The position numbers were made by a program, and so were the translations under genes. 64,000 nucleotides of DNA from assembly GCA_964517065.1 (NCBI GenBank), contig CAZFBK010000003.1, positions 1 through 64,000 of the forward strand. Direction: 5' to 3'. The DNA is from CAYYYA01 sp964517065 (lineage in GTDB: Bacteria > Patescibacteriota > Patescibacteriia > UBA1558 > 2-01-FULL-52-15). Shown one piece after another: positions 14,901 to 23,834 of the stretch (positions are counted from its first letter, which is position 1; each line of letters begins with the position of its first letter). The notes below the pieces were generated by a model, which was not told the DNA's origin, searched no databases, and worked only from the letters and a program-made list of their open reading frames with translations.

Positions 14901-16268
14901 TTATTTCACGTAGTTCAGCGGATTGAGACGTGAACCATTGACGCGGACTTCGAAATGCAGATGAGGTCCGGTGGAGTGTCCGGTGGAGCCGATCTTAGCA
15001 ATTTGTTCACCACGTGAAACCACGTCGCCGGCTTTGACCAGTAGGGCTGAGGCATGACCATAGAGAGTCTGGATACCATTACCATGATCAATGATGACGT
15101 AATTACCATAGCCTCCGCTATTCCAACCGGCAGTAATAACCTTGCCACTTTCGGCTGCGAAGATTGGATTGCTCATATGGTCACCTATATCGACGCCGGT
15201 GTGTCTCCAGGAGTAATATTGGGTGACGATACGACTGTTGGTCGGCCACAGATATGCTCCACCCCGATCATCTGTAGCTCTGACACCAGCGATATTTTTG
15301 ATAATCTTTGAAGGGGTTGGACGAGCATAAGTAGGAGGTGTGACGGGAACAGCGGCTGGCTGGACTCCACCAGGGATGATTAAGGTCTCACCGACACGAA
15401 TGTCTTTTTCATTCGCAAGTTTATTGAAACTAATAATCGCATTGGAGTCTACTTGATATTTCTTCGCGATCGAAGCCAGGCTGTCACCCGATTTGACAGT
15501 ATGGGCTAGACCGGAGGTAGGTAGTATTTGTAAGGTCTGTCCTGGTTTGATCGTACTGTTCCACGTTAGATTATTGGACCAGAGGATAGTATTACTACTG
15601 ATGCTAAATTTTTGTGCGATAGTGCTGATGGTATCACCCGATTGGACGGTATATTTGGTAGCCACCGTGCGTACGATTGGTAGAGCGTCCGGATTATTAA
15701 TATTTGGGGCTACCAGAGCAGTATCGCCCTGTGTCGTGCTGAGATAGCTATCGACATCATTAGTGCCGAATGGAGCTTCGCTATTGGTATTTTGAATAGC
15801 TCCCTGATCTTCCAGGTAGCTAGAGACAGGATTGAACGCGAGCGGAGTTCCTGATTCAGTAATCAGTTCGGTTATTTCTGTCTCCGGATCACGCACTAGG
15901 TTTGCTAAAATTGTTTTGGATCCAAATAGTTCTTGGTCAAGTCCACGGGCTGAGATATTGATCGCTCCAGCGAGAGTGACAATGCAACTAATAGCAATAT
16001 GAAAAGAAAAACGTTTCAACCAGACGATATATTTCGAGCCTGAAGTGACGCGTAATCCGAAGAGTGCTTTCTGAAATTTCAATAGCCAAAAATAGCCGAA
16101 GAGTATCGGCCGCAAGAAACTTTTTTTGATTAACCATTTGACGCCTCGACCAAATCCGACAACAGCAATGGTTAATGGCTTCAGAAGAAGGGCAGTAAGT
16201 CGTAACAAGTGAAGCGCTGCTGAAACTAAGAATTTTTTCAGCTTGATGCTAATACGTGTCGCAATCAT
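14901..16268 (-). CDS. LysM / M23 peptidoglycan endopeptidase
   Basis: 455 residues. Long basic N-terminal cytoplasmic part with hydrophobic stretches, the main membrane anchor at about residues 92-110, two LysM modules (YTVQSGDTISTIAQKF and HTVKSGDSLASIAKKY, about 205-300), then a C-terminal M23 domain. M23 zinc motifs are visible: HTGVDIGDH (near 358) and HLHFEV (near 440), with a GYGNYVIIDHG segment between. It binds and cuts peptidoglycan crosslinks outside the membrane, for wall growth or daughter separation. Length and layout are typical of CPR wall hydrolases. Confidence 0.92.
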   Translation of the reverse strand: MIATRISIKLKKFLVSAALHLLRLTALLLKPLTIAVVGFGRGVKWLIKKSFLRPILFGYFWLLKFQKALFGLRVTSGSKYIVWLKRFSFHIAISCIVTLAGAINISARGLDQELFGSKTILANLVRDPETEITELITESGTPLAFNPVSSYLEDQGAIQNTNSEAPFGTNDVDSYLSTTQGDTALVAPNINNPDALPIVRTVATKYTVQSGDTISTIAQKFSISSNTILWSNNLTWNSTIKPGQTLQILPTSGLAHTVKSGDSLASIAKKYQVDSNAIISFNKLANEKDIRVGETLIIPGGVQPAAVPVTPPTYARPTPSKIIKNIAGVRATDDRGGAYLWPTNSRIVTQYYSWRHTGVDIGDHMSNPIFAAESGKVITAGWNSGGYGNYVIIDHGNGIQTLYGHASALLVKAGDVVSRGEQIAKIGSTGHSTGPHLHFEVRVNGSRLNPLNYVK

Positions 16269-16413
16269 TCATATAGTCGGGTTTTGCGGCAGTGAGGCGC
16301 GCATCAGAACCAAGCTACATGATTACTAATGATTTTGCTACTATACCACGTATAGGGTTTAATTTCAAGATTTGGTGATTGTCTTGGTGGTTGAGGTGAT
16401 AGTAGTCATGCGC

Positions 16414-16443
16414 GGTAAGGACAGGTCTAGACCTGTCCTTACG
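16414..16443. repeat. Palindrome GGTAAGGACAGGTCTAGACCTGTCC..
   Basis: Near-perfect inverted repeat centred on TCTAGA. Relatives occur at 44485-44506, 49002-49029 and 59701-59728 (tgacaggtcgcgacctgtca). The rest of 16269-16510 shows nothing else I can name. Confidence 0.85.
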
Positions 16444-16510
16444 AACAGCTTGATTCGGAAGCTTACTTAATATTGCAATTTCAACTTAAAATTGCTAAGG
16501 TTCAGTGCAT

Positions 16511-19366
16511 ATGACAGAGTATCAACCACAAGAATTAGAGAAAAAATGGCAGGACCAGTGGCAGACTAAAGGTTTATATCAGGCTGAGGATTTTTCTGAT
16601 AAACCCAAGCGTTATATTTTAGTTGAGTTTCCCTATCCGTCTGGAGACGGCCTGCATGTCGGTCATTGTCTTTCCTACGTAGCTCAGGATATGGTAGCGC
16701 GCTACGCTCGGATGAAGGGGTACAACGTGCTTTTCCCTATGGGCTGGGACGCCTTTGGTCTGCCGGCGGAGAACTATGCTATTAAGAATAAAATTCATCC
16801 ACGCGAAGCAGTGGTGCAGAATGTGGCGAACTTCAAACGGCAAATTCAGTCCCTCGGCATTTCTTTTGACTGGACGCGCGAGGTCAATACCACTGATCCC
16901 AAGTTTTATCGTTGGACGCAGTGGATTTTTTTACAGTTATTTAAGTCAGGATTAGCCGAGAAGAAACAAGTAGCTATCAATTGGTGTCCTAAAGATAAAA
17001 TTGGTTTGGCCTTTGAAGAAGTTGTCGACGGCAAATGCGAACGGTGTGGTACCGAAGTCGAGCAACGTTCGATCAATCAGTGGGTTTTGAAAATTACCAA
17101 ATACGCTGATCGTCTGATTGACGATTTGGAAACAGTTGATTATTTACCGCATATCAAGAAGCAGCAGATTGATTGGATCGGCAGAAGCGAGGGGGCAGAG
17201 GTGGAGTTTGAAGTTAGGAGTGAGGAGTTAGAAGGTAACAGCCCTGACCAACTTCCAACTTCCAACTTCAAGATTCGAGTTTTTACTACTCGTCTCGATA
17301 CTATTTTTAGTGGGGCATTTGTCATCTTGGCACCGGAGCACCCTTTAGTTGAAAGTTGGAAGTTGAAAGTTGAAAACAGCGATGAGGTAAATAAGTATGT
17401 AATTGCTAGCAAAAAATTGACGGATAGAGAGCGACAGGAGAATCAAGAAATTACCGGTGTAGAGTTGAAAGGTGTTCAGGTTATCAATCCAGCCAACGGT
17501 AAAGTCTTACCGGTTTGGATTGCTAATTTTGTTTTGGCTCAATACGGCACGGGCGCTGTCTTCGCTGATGCGCATGACCAGCGGGATTTTGATTTGGCGA
17601 AAGCTCACAATATCCCCTTAACTGTTTCAATTAGACCGACTGATGAAACTCTTTGGCCGAGCATTGAGAAGTTAGAGACTTGCTATGAGGGAGAGGGTAC
17701 GTTGGTGAATTCAGAACAGTTTAATGGATTGTCATCAGCTGAAGCTCGGGAGAAAATTTTAACTTGGTTGCAAGAAAAAGGTTTGGCTCAAAAGAAAGTT
17801 AATTACAAACTACGTGATTGGATTTTCTCGCGCCAACATTATTGGGGTGAGCCGATTCCGATGACACACTGTGATCATTGTAAAGAGGTAGTAGAGTCGA
17901 CTCCGCATCAGCTGAATTTCCGTGAGGAGAAAATTTGGAAGAAATTAATTAGCGGCGAAAAGACTGTAGAAACCCGCGCGCTGAACCCAGAGGAACCGGA
18001 GCGCTATTTTGGCAATATCAAAGAAGGTGATCTGGTGAAATTCACCTATGTCCCGACCGGTGAGAATCTGTATTTCAAAATTAAGGGCGTACACCTTTAT
18101 AAAGACTTGAAGACTTTAATCAAAGATAAGGCTACTTTGGAAAAGATTGGGTTGCGTTCAGATTATCAGTCTGAAGATGAACTGTTGGCTGATTATAACT
18201 TCACCAGTGACTACGCTGACCGTATTAAGAAGAACGGTCTGGTAGCATGGGAGATTAAGCGTATCTATCCGGGTATTATTCCGCTACGACCAGAACAGCT
18301 ACCATTAGAATTACCGGAGGTTGATCATTATGAGCCGACTGATACTGGAGAGTCGCCGTTGGCCAGTATGACCGATTGGGTCAATATTACCTGTCGGGTC
18401 TGTGGTCAGCCGGCGAAACGAGAGACTGATACCATGCCGAACTGGGCAGGCTCATCGTGGTACTTCCTGCGCTATACCGATGCGCAGAATGATCAGGTTT
18501 TCGCCGATCGGGAAAAGCTCGACTATTGGCTGCCGGTAGATCTCTATAACGGTGGTATGGAGCATACGACGCTACATTTGCTGTACTCACGTTTCTGGCA
18601 CAAGTTCTTATATGATCAGGGGCTGGTACCGACCTCAGAGCCATATACACGACGTATCTCTCATGGCATGATCCTCGGACCGGACAGTCAGAAGATGTCC
18701 AAATCTCGTGGCAACGTTATTAATCCTGATGCTATTGTCGAGAAGTTTGGTGCTGATACCTTACGTCTCTACGAAATGTTCATGGGAGAATATGACGGAA
18801 CTAAGATTTGGAATGATAGTAGTGTTCAAGGAATACATCGTTTCTTAAAACGTATCTGGAATTATTCTCAGGAAGTTACTTTGGATGATGCTCAAGATGA
18901 TGCTTTAGAAGTTGTCATGCAGACAGGTATCAAAAAAATAACTGAAGATATTGAACGCCGATCATTTAATACTGTCGTTAGTCAGCTAATGATTATGTTC
19001 AACGCCTTGGAAGAAAGAAAATCAGTAGCCAAAAAATACCTGACAATTTTCTTGCAACTCTTAGCGCCGATTGCGCCGCATATTAGTGAAGAGATTTGGC
19101 AGACTACATTAGGAGAGAAAGAATCTATCCATCAGCAGGCTTGGCCATTGGCGGATGAGGATATTTTATCTGATCAAGCCGTTTGGTTACCGGTGCAAAT
19201 TAATGGTAAGAAAAGAGCCTTTCTGCAATTTCCAAAAGATATAAGCGATGAAACTCATGTTAAGGAGTGGATTTTGGCTCATCCAGATGTACAGAAATAT
19301 TTAGCAGGATCGACACCTAAGAAATTTGTTTACGTTCCAGGTAAAATTATTAACATCGTCATTTAG
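16511..19366 (+). CDS. leuS: Leucyl-tRNA synthetase with inserted ASCH domain
   Basis: 951 residues from ATG 16511 (AAGG ten bases upstream; a GTG two codons earlier is too close). HIGH-type motif PSGDGLHVGHC near 38, editing domain about 230-420, KMSKS at KMSKSRGNV, zinc ribbons HCDHC and CRVCGQPAKRETDT. Two oddities. First, residues about 470-583 between HCDHCKEVV and GIIPLRPEQLP are an ASCH-like domain (KKLISGEKTVETR, then IKEGDLVKF, then HLYKDLKTLI), absent from textbook LeuRS. Second, word repeats are translated in the editing region at nt 17206-17275 and 17341-17380. The enzyme charges tRNA-Leu. Confidence 0.96.
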   Translation: MTEYQPQELEKKWQDQWQTKGLYQAEDFSDKPKRYILVEFPYPSGDGLHVGHCLSYVAQDMVARYARMKGYNVLFPMGWDAFGLPAENYAIKNKIHPREAVVQNVANFKRQIQSLGISFDWTREVNTTDPKFYRWTQWIFLQLFKSGLAEKKQVAINWCPKDKIGLAFEEVVDGKCERCGTEVEQRSINQWVLKITKYADRLIDDLETVDYLPHIKKQQIDWIGRSEGAEVEFEVRSEELEGNSPDQLPTSNFKIRVFTTRLDTIFSGAFVILAPEHPLVESWKLKVENSDEVNKYVIASKKLTDRERQENQEITGVELKGVQVINPANGKVLPVWIANFVLAQYGTGAVFADAHDQRDFDLAKAHNIPLTVSIRPTDETLWPSIEKLETCYEGEGTLVNSEQFNGLSSAEAREKILTWLQEKGLAQKKVNYKLRDWIFSRQHYWGEPIPMTHCDHCKEVVESTPHQLNFREEKIWKKLISGEKTVETRALNPEEPERYFGNIKEGDLVKFTYVPTGENLYFKIKGVHLYKDLKTLIKDKATLEKIGLRSDYQSEDELLADYNFTSDYADRIKKNGLVAWEIKRIYPGIIPLRPEQLPLELPEVDHYEPTDTGESPLASMTDWVNITCRVCGQPAKRETDTMPNWAGSSWYFLRYTDAQNDQVFADREKLDYWLPVDLYNGGMEHTTLHLLYSRFWHKFLYDQGLVPTSEPYTRRISHGMILGPDSQKMSKSRGNVINPDAIVEKFGADTLRLYEMFMGEYDGTKIWNDSSVQGIHRFLKRIWNYSQEVTLDDAQDDALEVVMQTGIKKITEDIERRSFNTVVSQLMIMFNALEERKSVAKKYLTIFLQLLAPIAPHISEEIWQTTLGEKESIHQQAWPLADEDILSDQAVWLPVQINGKKRAFLQFPKDISDETHVKEWILAHPDVQKYLAGSTPKKFVYVPGKIINIVI
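17206..17380. repeat. Word repeats inside leuS
   Basis: Positions 17206-17275 hold gaagttaggagtgaggagtt words and then ccaacttccaacttccaactt words. Positions 17341-17380 hold agttgaaagttggaagttg words. Both are in frame and encode segments such as VRSEELEG and ESWKLKVEN. Similar words lie in valS (21798-21875, 22756-22790). Confidence 0.75.
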
Positions 19367-19424
19367 GATACTTTTGCGAGACGAGCCTTTAAGGTTTGTC
19401 AGTTAAAACAGAGTGACCACCACC

Positions 19425-19505
19425 CCTTTCCCCTCCTTTTAAAAGGAGGGGCAGGTCGCAGACCTGGGGTGGTCCAAAAAAACCGTCTCTCTGTTTTTTG
19501 ATGCA
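19425..19505. repeat. CCTCC..GGAGG palindrome and terminator-like stem
   Basis: Contains cccctccttttaaaaggagggg and an outer accacc..ggtggt pairing. Around it, acagag (19409) and ctctgttttttg (19490-19501) pair and end in a T-run, so the unit may terminate leuS. Confidence 0.65.
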
Positions 19506-19557
19506 TCTAGAGCGGCTCACAACTGCAGTTTTAATGTAATCTCCTTATTTTTTATTA

Positions 19558-19586
19558 TTGACCTTAAGAATTATTTATGTTAAAAG
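19558..19586 (+). promoter_or_regulatory. Promoter of the GlcG/HbpS-like gene
   Basis: TTGACC (19558-19563), 17-bp spacer, TAAAAG (19581-19586). Confidence 0.72.
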
Positions 19587-19640
19587 CTCAATTAGCCCTT
19601 TATGGGGTTCGTTCATACCTCTAACCTCGGAGAGTTTATC

Positions 19641-20096
19641 GTGAAGATCACGAGAGAACTGGCTCAACAGGCTTTTGACATGGTGAAGCCGGCAATCATC
19701 GCGATGATGGGTTGCGAGATGGTCAAGCGCAAACAGCTGGCCATCGTCGTTAAGGGTCTCGATGGGACAACCGAGATGTACGAATGCATCGGTGATCCCA
19801 TCAGCTTTGAAGGCCCTTACGGTGAGATTGCCAGATCGAAGGCTCAGGTTGCCTTCGAGACCAAGATGAGCACCATTGATCTCCAGCGGTTTCCTCATCT
19901 GATGATCCCTGGGCAGACTCACTGGATCGGCGGTGTATTCTGCCAGGGTTTCTCGGTCGGGGTGAGCGGTGTGCAGGCGCACTACGACCATCTGTTCGCC
20001 AGCTGGATCGCCGAGGCTATCCTGGCCTTGTTCCGAGACAGCTTCGCGCGGTTTCGGACCGAGCATCCGAGTGAGAACTTCCTGCCTCAGGAGTGA
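19641..20096 (+). CDS. GlcG/HbpS-like protein
   Basis: GTG 19641 is chosen because CGGAGAG lies seven bases upstream; an ATG 39 bases earlier has no ribosome site. The 151-residue product resembles the GlcG/HbpS (DUF336) fold: strand QLAIVVKGLDG, helix EIARSKAQVAFETKMST, then PGQTHWIGGVF and GFSVGVSGVQAHYDHLFASW, followed by the end helix. Family members include haem-binding and chaperone-like proteins; the role here is open. GC-rich compared with leuS and valS, with its own promoter and terminator. The gene at 58029 may be a distant relative. Confidence 0.6.
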   Translation: MKITRELAQQAFDMVKPAIIAMMGCEMVKRKQLAIVVKGLDGTTEMYECIGDPISFEGPYGEIARSKAQVAFETKMSTIDLQRFPHLMIPGQTHWIGGVFCQGFSVGVSGVQAHYDHLFASWIAEAILALFRDSFARFRTEHPSENFLPQE

Positions 20097-20101
20097 TTTT
20101 C

Positions 20102-20148
20102 GGGGGGTCGTTGTTTAGTCAGTACTAGCAACGACCCCCTTTAATTTT
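20102..20148 (+). terminator. Terminator of the GlcG/HbpS-like gene
   Basis: Stem gggggtcgttg / caacgaccccc followed by tttaattttt. Confidence 0.9.
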
Positions 20149-20151
20149 TAC

Positions 20152-20180
20152 TTGACTCGTTTTGTTAATAGCGCTACATT
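20152..20180 (+). promoter_or_regulatory. Promoter of the valS leader
   Basis: TTGACT (20152-20157), 17-bp spacer, TACATT (20175-20180), about 340 bp before valS. Confidence 0.8.
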
Positions 20181-20186
20181 AAAAGT

Positions 20187-20471
20187 GCGCCTCGGCCGGA
20201 AGTCTAAAAAAACAATCGTGTCTTGAGGAAAGCGGAATTTGAAAACTAGTAAAAACCATGATCTAGGTAATGTCCCCTAGAGATTCAGCTCTGAAGGAAT
20301 ATCAGACTGAAGGTTGCAAGCAGAACTTCTCGATAACCTCGAGAACAGTAGACCTTGCCGGCCGAGCGCTCGTTAGTCGCGCAAATTAAGTATTGTTAAA
20401 GGTGGTACCTTCCTCCTACGCCAAGGCTACGGAGGACCATTAACGCTAAAGAAATTTTAGCGTTGTTTTTT
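20187..20471 (+). promoter_or_regulatory. T-box-like riboswitch leader of valS
   Basis: The 3' half has the T-box antiterminator geometry. Helix A1 pairs gttaaagg (20395-20402) with ccattaac (20437-20444), the bulge is TGGTACC (20403-20409, consensus UGGNACC that pairs with uncharged tRNA NCCA), and helix A2 pairs tcctcc with ggagga. The competing terminator aacgctaaa-gaaa-ttttagcgtt (20442-20464) plus a T-run overlaps the A1 3' strand. The 5' half is a long structured stem closed by ggccgg..ccggcc (20194-20362). I could not assign the specifier codon safely. A short dispersed hairpin (ctacgccaaggctacgg) sits in the A2 loop. Confidence 0.72.
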
Positions 20472-20477
20472 ATTAAT

Positions 20478-20515
20478 CCTCCCCCAACCCCTCCTTGTAA
20501 AGGAGGGGAGGGACA
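20478..20515. repeat. CCTCCCCC..GGAGGGG palindrome supplying a ribosome site
   Basis: Inverted repeat cccctccttgtaaaggagggg; its right arm (ggaggggaggg) lies eight bases before the valS ATG and is the only Shine-Dalgarno there. Confidence 0.75.
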
Positions 20516-20520
20516 ACATC

Positions 20521-23172
20521 ATGAAACCAGAATTACCAAAAGCGTATAACGCAGCAGATTTCGAGAAAGATATTTACGAAGCTTGGGAGAGTCAGGGAGC
20601 TTTCAAACCTGAAAGTCAGAAGAAAACTTCCGGCAGTTTTTCCATTGTCATGCCGCCGCCGAATACTACAGGTACACTCCACATGGGTCATGCCTCTTTT
20701 TTAGCCTATGAAGATTTGATGATACGTTTCGAGCGCTTGAGAGGGAAAAAAACACTCTACGTTCCCGGTACTGATCATGCGGCAATCGCTACACAAAATC
20801 GCGTCGAGAAAATAATCGCTCAAGAAGGAACAACACGCCAAGAAATGGGTCGTGACAAGTTCATTGAACGAACTAAACAATATGTAGCTGAAACACAAGG
20901 GACTATTAAGAAACAAATTCGCGCTGTTGGTGCAAGTTGTGACTGGACACGTGAACGTTACACCTTTGATGAAGTTTCTTCCCGTGTGGTTAACGAAGTT
21001 TTTGTTCGTTTGTATAACGACAAGTTGATTTATCGTGGTGACAGAATCGTTAACTGGTGTCCACGTTGCGCTTCAGCTTTGTCTGATGATGAGGTCAAAT
21101 ACGTTGAGCGTGAAAGTAAATTTTATTATCTGCACTATGGACCGATAGTGATTGCTACCGCGCGGCCGGAGACGAAGTTTTTGGATAAAGTGATCATCGT
21201 GCATCCTGATGACCAGCGCTATGCTCAGTTCGTCGGCAAAGAATTTGAAGTAAAGTGGATCAATGGTCCGATCAAAGCCAAAGTTATCGCTGATCCAATC
21301 GCTGAGATGGAGACCGGCAGTGGCGCTATGACGATCACGCCGGCTCATAGCTTCGTGGATTTCGATCTGGCGAAGAAATACAATTTAGAAATCGTCCAGA
21401 TTATCGGACCGGATGGTAAAATGACCGCGGCAGCCGGTGAGCTAGCGGGACTGCCGGCAGAGGAAGCACGCGAGAAGGTGATGAAGATCTTGGAGCGGGA
21501 AGGTTTAGTCGATCATATTGATGAACACTACAAACATAACCTATCTGTCTGTGACCGTTGTGACACGCCGATACAACCGCTTATTTCCAAACAGTGGTTC
21601 ATTGACGTCAATAAAGAAATCCCGAATCGCGGAAAAAGTTTGAAGCAGCTTACTCATGAGGCGGTCAGCTCGGGAGAGATCACTATCGTTCCTGAACGTT
21701 TCACCAAAGTATATTTCCACTGGATTGATAATCTGCGTGACTGGTGTATCAGCCGGCAGATTTGGTGGGGGCATCGGATTCCCGTTTGGTATAGAGGGCA
21801 GGAAGTTAGAAGTGAGGAGTTAGGAGATAGAATAGCATCCCCAGCTCCCAGCTCCCAGCTCCCAGCTTCTAATCAAGAAATATATGTTGGTGTTACTCCG
21901 CCAAAGGGTGATGGTTGGATACAAGACGAGGACACCCTCGATACCTGGTTTTCCTCTGGCACGTGGACCTTCTCCACACTTCTTAGTAGAGATGAAAGTA
22001 AGTATAAAGATTTGGCAGAATGGATTCATAATTCTCCTGATCTGCAGTTTCATCCGACTTCCGTTTTGGAAACTGGCTATGACATTCTTTTCTTCTGGGT
22101 GGCGCGTATGGTCATGATGACAGAGTATGTGATGGAGACCAAGCCTTTCAACCAGGTATATCTCCACGGTCTGATCCGTGATGAGCACGGTAAAAAAATG
22201 TCCAAGTCTTCGGGCAATGGCATTGACCCGATCCCGATGATTGCCAAGTTCGGCACTGACGCCGTTCGTTTATCTCTCATTATTGGTGCTACACCCGGTA
22301 ATGATTTGAGTTTGTCAGAAACCAAGATTGGCGGTTATCGTAACTTTGTCAACAAGCTGTGGAATATTTCGCGTTTCATCCTGACCAGCGTCGATGAGGT
22401 AAAATTAATAACTGAAGCACCGGAAGGGAAAAGTATGGCTGACCGTTGGATTCTACAGCGATTACATCAGACTATTGAAACAGTGACCGCAATGATTGAG
22501 AAGAAGCAGTTTTCTTTGGCAGCCGAGAATTTGTATAGTTTCACATGGTCAGAATTGGCTGATTGGTACTTGGAGATCGCCAAAGTTTTGAATCGTACTA
22601 ATCCAGCAGAGAAAAAAATGCGTGATGATGTTATATTGTATGTTTTGCAGAACCTGTTGAAACTGTGGCATCCGTTCACACCCTTTGTGACAGAGGTGAT
22701 CTGGAAACAGTTCGAGACAGGTGCGTTCCTGATGCTGGACTCTTGGCCAAAGAAGGAAGCTAGGAGTTTGGAGTTAGAAGTTGGGGAGGAAATGCAGCAA
22801 CTTCAAGAAATTATTACTTCATTACGCAATGCGCGGTCAGAACACAAAATTGCACCGGCGGTGATTACCAAGGTCAAACACGTTGGTCAGCATGAAGACA
22901 GCATTGAAGACTGGAAGAATATTATTGAGACATTGGCTCGCGTGAAATTTGTTGACTCACTAGAATCCAAGCTAGAGCTGAAAGGCACGTGGTTCCGCCT
23001 GTTGACAGATATCGCTGCTCCGGTACAGGAGATCAATCATGAAGAGGTGTTGAAATATATCAGGACGTTAGAAGACAAACTGGCAAATAAAGAATTTGTT
23101 GAACGAGCTCCAGCTCAAGTGATAGCCGAGACGAAGAAGAAGCTGGTAGAGGCGAAGGGAAAGTTAGAATAG
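20521..23172 (+). CDS. valS: Valyl-tRNA synthetase
   Basis: 883 residues. HIGH-type motif PPNTTGTLHMGH (about 44-55), the ValRS-specific GTDHAAIATQ (about 86-95), editing domain in the middle, KMSKS at KKMSKSSGN (about 559), anticodon domain and a C-terminal coiled coil. It charges tRNA-Val and edits Thr-tRNA-Val. Word repeats are translated in frame at residues about 426-452 (VRSEELGD.. and PAPSSQLPASN) and about 746-757 (RSLELEVGEE). Expression is probably set by the T-box-like leader. Confidence 0.97.
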   Translation: MKPELPKAYNAADFEKDIYEAWESQGAFKPESQKKTSGSFSIVMPPPNTTGTLHMGHASFLAYEDLMIRFERLRGKKTLYVPGTDHAAIATQNRVEKIIAQEGTTRQEMGRDKFIERTKQYVAETQGTIKKQIRAVGASCDWTRERYTFDEVSSRVVNEVFVRLYNDKLIYRGDRIVNWCPRCASALSDDEVKYVERESKFYYLHYGPIVIATARPETKFLDKVIIVHPDDQRYAQFVGKEFEVKWINGPIKAKVIADPIAEMETGSGAMTITPAHSFVDFDLAKKYNLEIVQIIGPDGKMTAAAGELAGLPAEEAREKVMKILEREGLVDHIDEHYKHNLSVCDRCDTPIQPLISKQWFIDVNKEIPNRGKSLKQLTHEAVSSGEITIVPERFTKVYFHWIDNLRDWCISRQIWWGHRIPVWYRGQEVRSEELGDRIASPAPSSQLPASNQEIYVGVTPPKGDGWIQDEDTLDTWFSSGTWTFSTLLSRDESKYKDLAEWIHNSPDLQFHPTSVLETGYDILFFWVARMVMMTEYVMETKPFNQVYLHGLIRDEHGKKMSKSSGNGIDPIPMIAKFGTDAVRLSLIIGATPGNDLSLSETKIGGYRNFVNKLWNISRFILTSVDEVKLITEAPEGKSMADRWILQRLHQTIETVTAMIEKKQFSLAAENLYSFTWSELADWYLEIAKVLNRTNPAEKKMRDDVILYVLQNLLKLWHPFTPFVTEVIWKQFETGAFLMLDSWPKKEARSLELEVGEEMQQLQEIITSLRNARSEHKIAPAVITKVKHVGQHEDSIEDWKNIIETLARVKFVDSLESKLELKGTWFRLLTDIAAPVQEINHEEVLKYIRTLEDKLANKEFVERAPAQVIAETKKKLVEAKGKLE
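21798..21875. repeat. Word repeat inside valS
   Basis: gaagttagaagtgaggagtt words followed by ccagctcccagctcccagctt words, in frame. The first block encodes VRSEEL, exactly as in the leuS repeat at 17206. Confidence 0.8.
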
Positions 23173-23262
23173 GGTCAGGGATAAGGGTCGGGGTCAGAGA
23201 GTGCGGAATCATTTCTGACCTGACCCTGTCCCTAGTTTCTGACCCTGACATATAAACCTTGA
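23172..23262. repeat. Palindrome of GGGTCAGGG words
   Basis: Left half agggtcagggataagggtcggggtcag, right half ctgacctgaccctgtccctagtttctgaccctgac, starting at the valS stop. The same family is inserted inside elp3 (53219-53312). Confidence 0.85.
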
Positions 23263-23310
23263 CCAAAAGACTGTATCATACTATAGTAGCAGATACAGTT
23301 TTTCGTCCTT

Positions 23311-23339
23311 TTGACAATTGAGGTGAGTTTGACTATACA
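23311..23339 (+). promoter_or_regulatory. Promoter of the small-protein operon
   Basis: TTGACA (23311-23316), 17-bp spacer, TATACA (23334-23339). Confidence 0.85.
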
Positions 23340-23361
23340 TCCAACTGAAAGGGGTTGAACG

Positions 23362-23628
23362 ATGAAAGGTCTGACCTATAAGCAAGCCGAAAGAGTGGAA
23401 GACGGAGCGCAGGTTCGGGCTGTATGCGATCTGCATCTCGCTAAGGGGCGTGTAGTGCCCGAAGGAACTGAGGGGATCGTTCAGTCCAGACAGTATCAGC
23501 CAGCGGCTGGGACAGTCGAGTTCCATGTGAACTGGAATGTCAACGGTGAAATCTATGCGTTGAAGGTCCAGCACGGTCAGATCAATTTGGCCGCGGCCAT
23601 CGACTGTGAAGTTTCACGGGAGGTGTAG
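23362..23628 (+). CDS. Small beta-rich soluble protein
   Basis: 88 residues, with AAAGGGG before the ATG. The sequence alternates short strands and glycines (GAQVRAVCDLHLAKGRVVPEGTEGIV, then GTVEFHVNWNVNGE), which suggests a small SH3-like barrel. No named family recognised. First gene of a five-gene run that ends at the terminator at 24517, all with good ribosome sites and high GC. Confidence 0.65.
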   Translation: MKGLTYKQAERVEDGAQVRAVCDLHLAKGRVVPEGTEGIVQSRQYQPAAGTVEFHVNWNVNGEIYALKVQHGQINLAAAIDCEVSREV

Positions 23629-23631
23629 GCG

Positions 23632-23823
23632 TTGAATCCTACCATGCGCATCGGACTATTCATCGTCGGGCTCATCGCCATCGCTGTTGCCTTCACTCCG
23701 ATTGCTCCAGTCGAACACGTTGATCTAGAGCTGGTACGTTGTCACTTGGACGCGACCGCCTTCGCTGTCATAGGAGTTCTGGCGATCGGTACCTCTATTC
23801 TCGGACGTGATCAACGTTCATAG
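23632..23823 (+). CDS. Two-helix small membrane protein
   Basis: TTG 23632 or ATG 23644 may be the start; GGGAGGTG at about 23618 fits the former better. The product of about 60 residues has hydrophobic segments at residues 5-25 and about 40-57, joined by a polar loop with one His and one Cys. Function unknown. Second gene of the operon. Confidence 0.55.
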   Translation: MNPTMRIGLFIVGLIAIAVAFTPIAPVEHVDLELVRCHLDATAFAVIGVLAIGTSILGRDQRS

Positions 23824-23834
23824 CAGGAGGTGTC

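Noticed and set aside
19575..20066. Minus-strand frame opposite the GlcG/HbpS-like gene
   Set aside because: No ribosome site or promoter in that direction; the plus frame has promoter, ribosome site and terminator.
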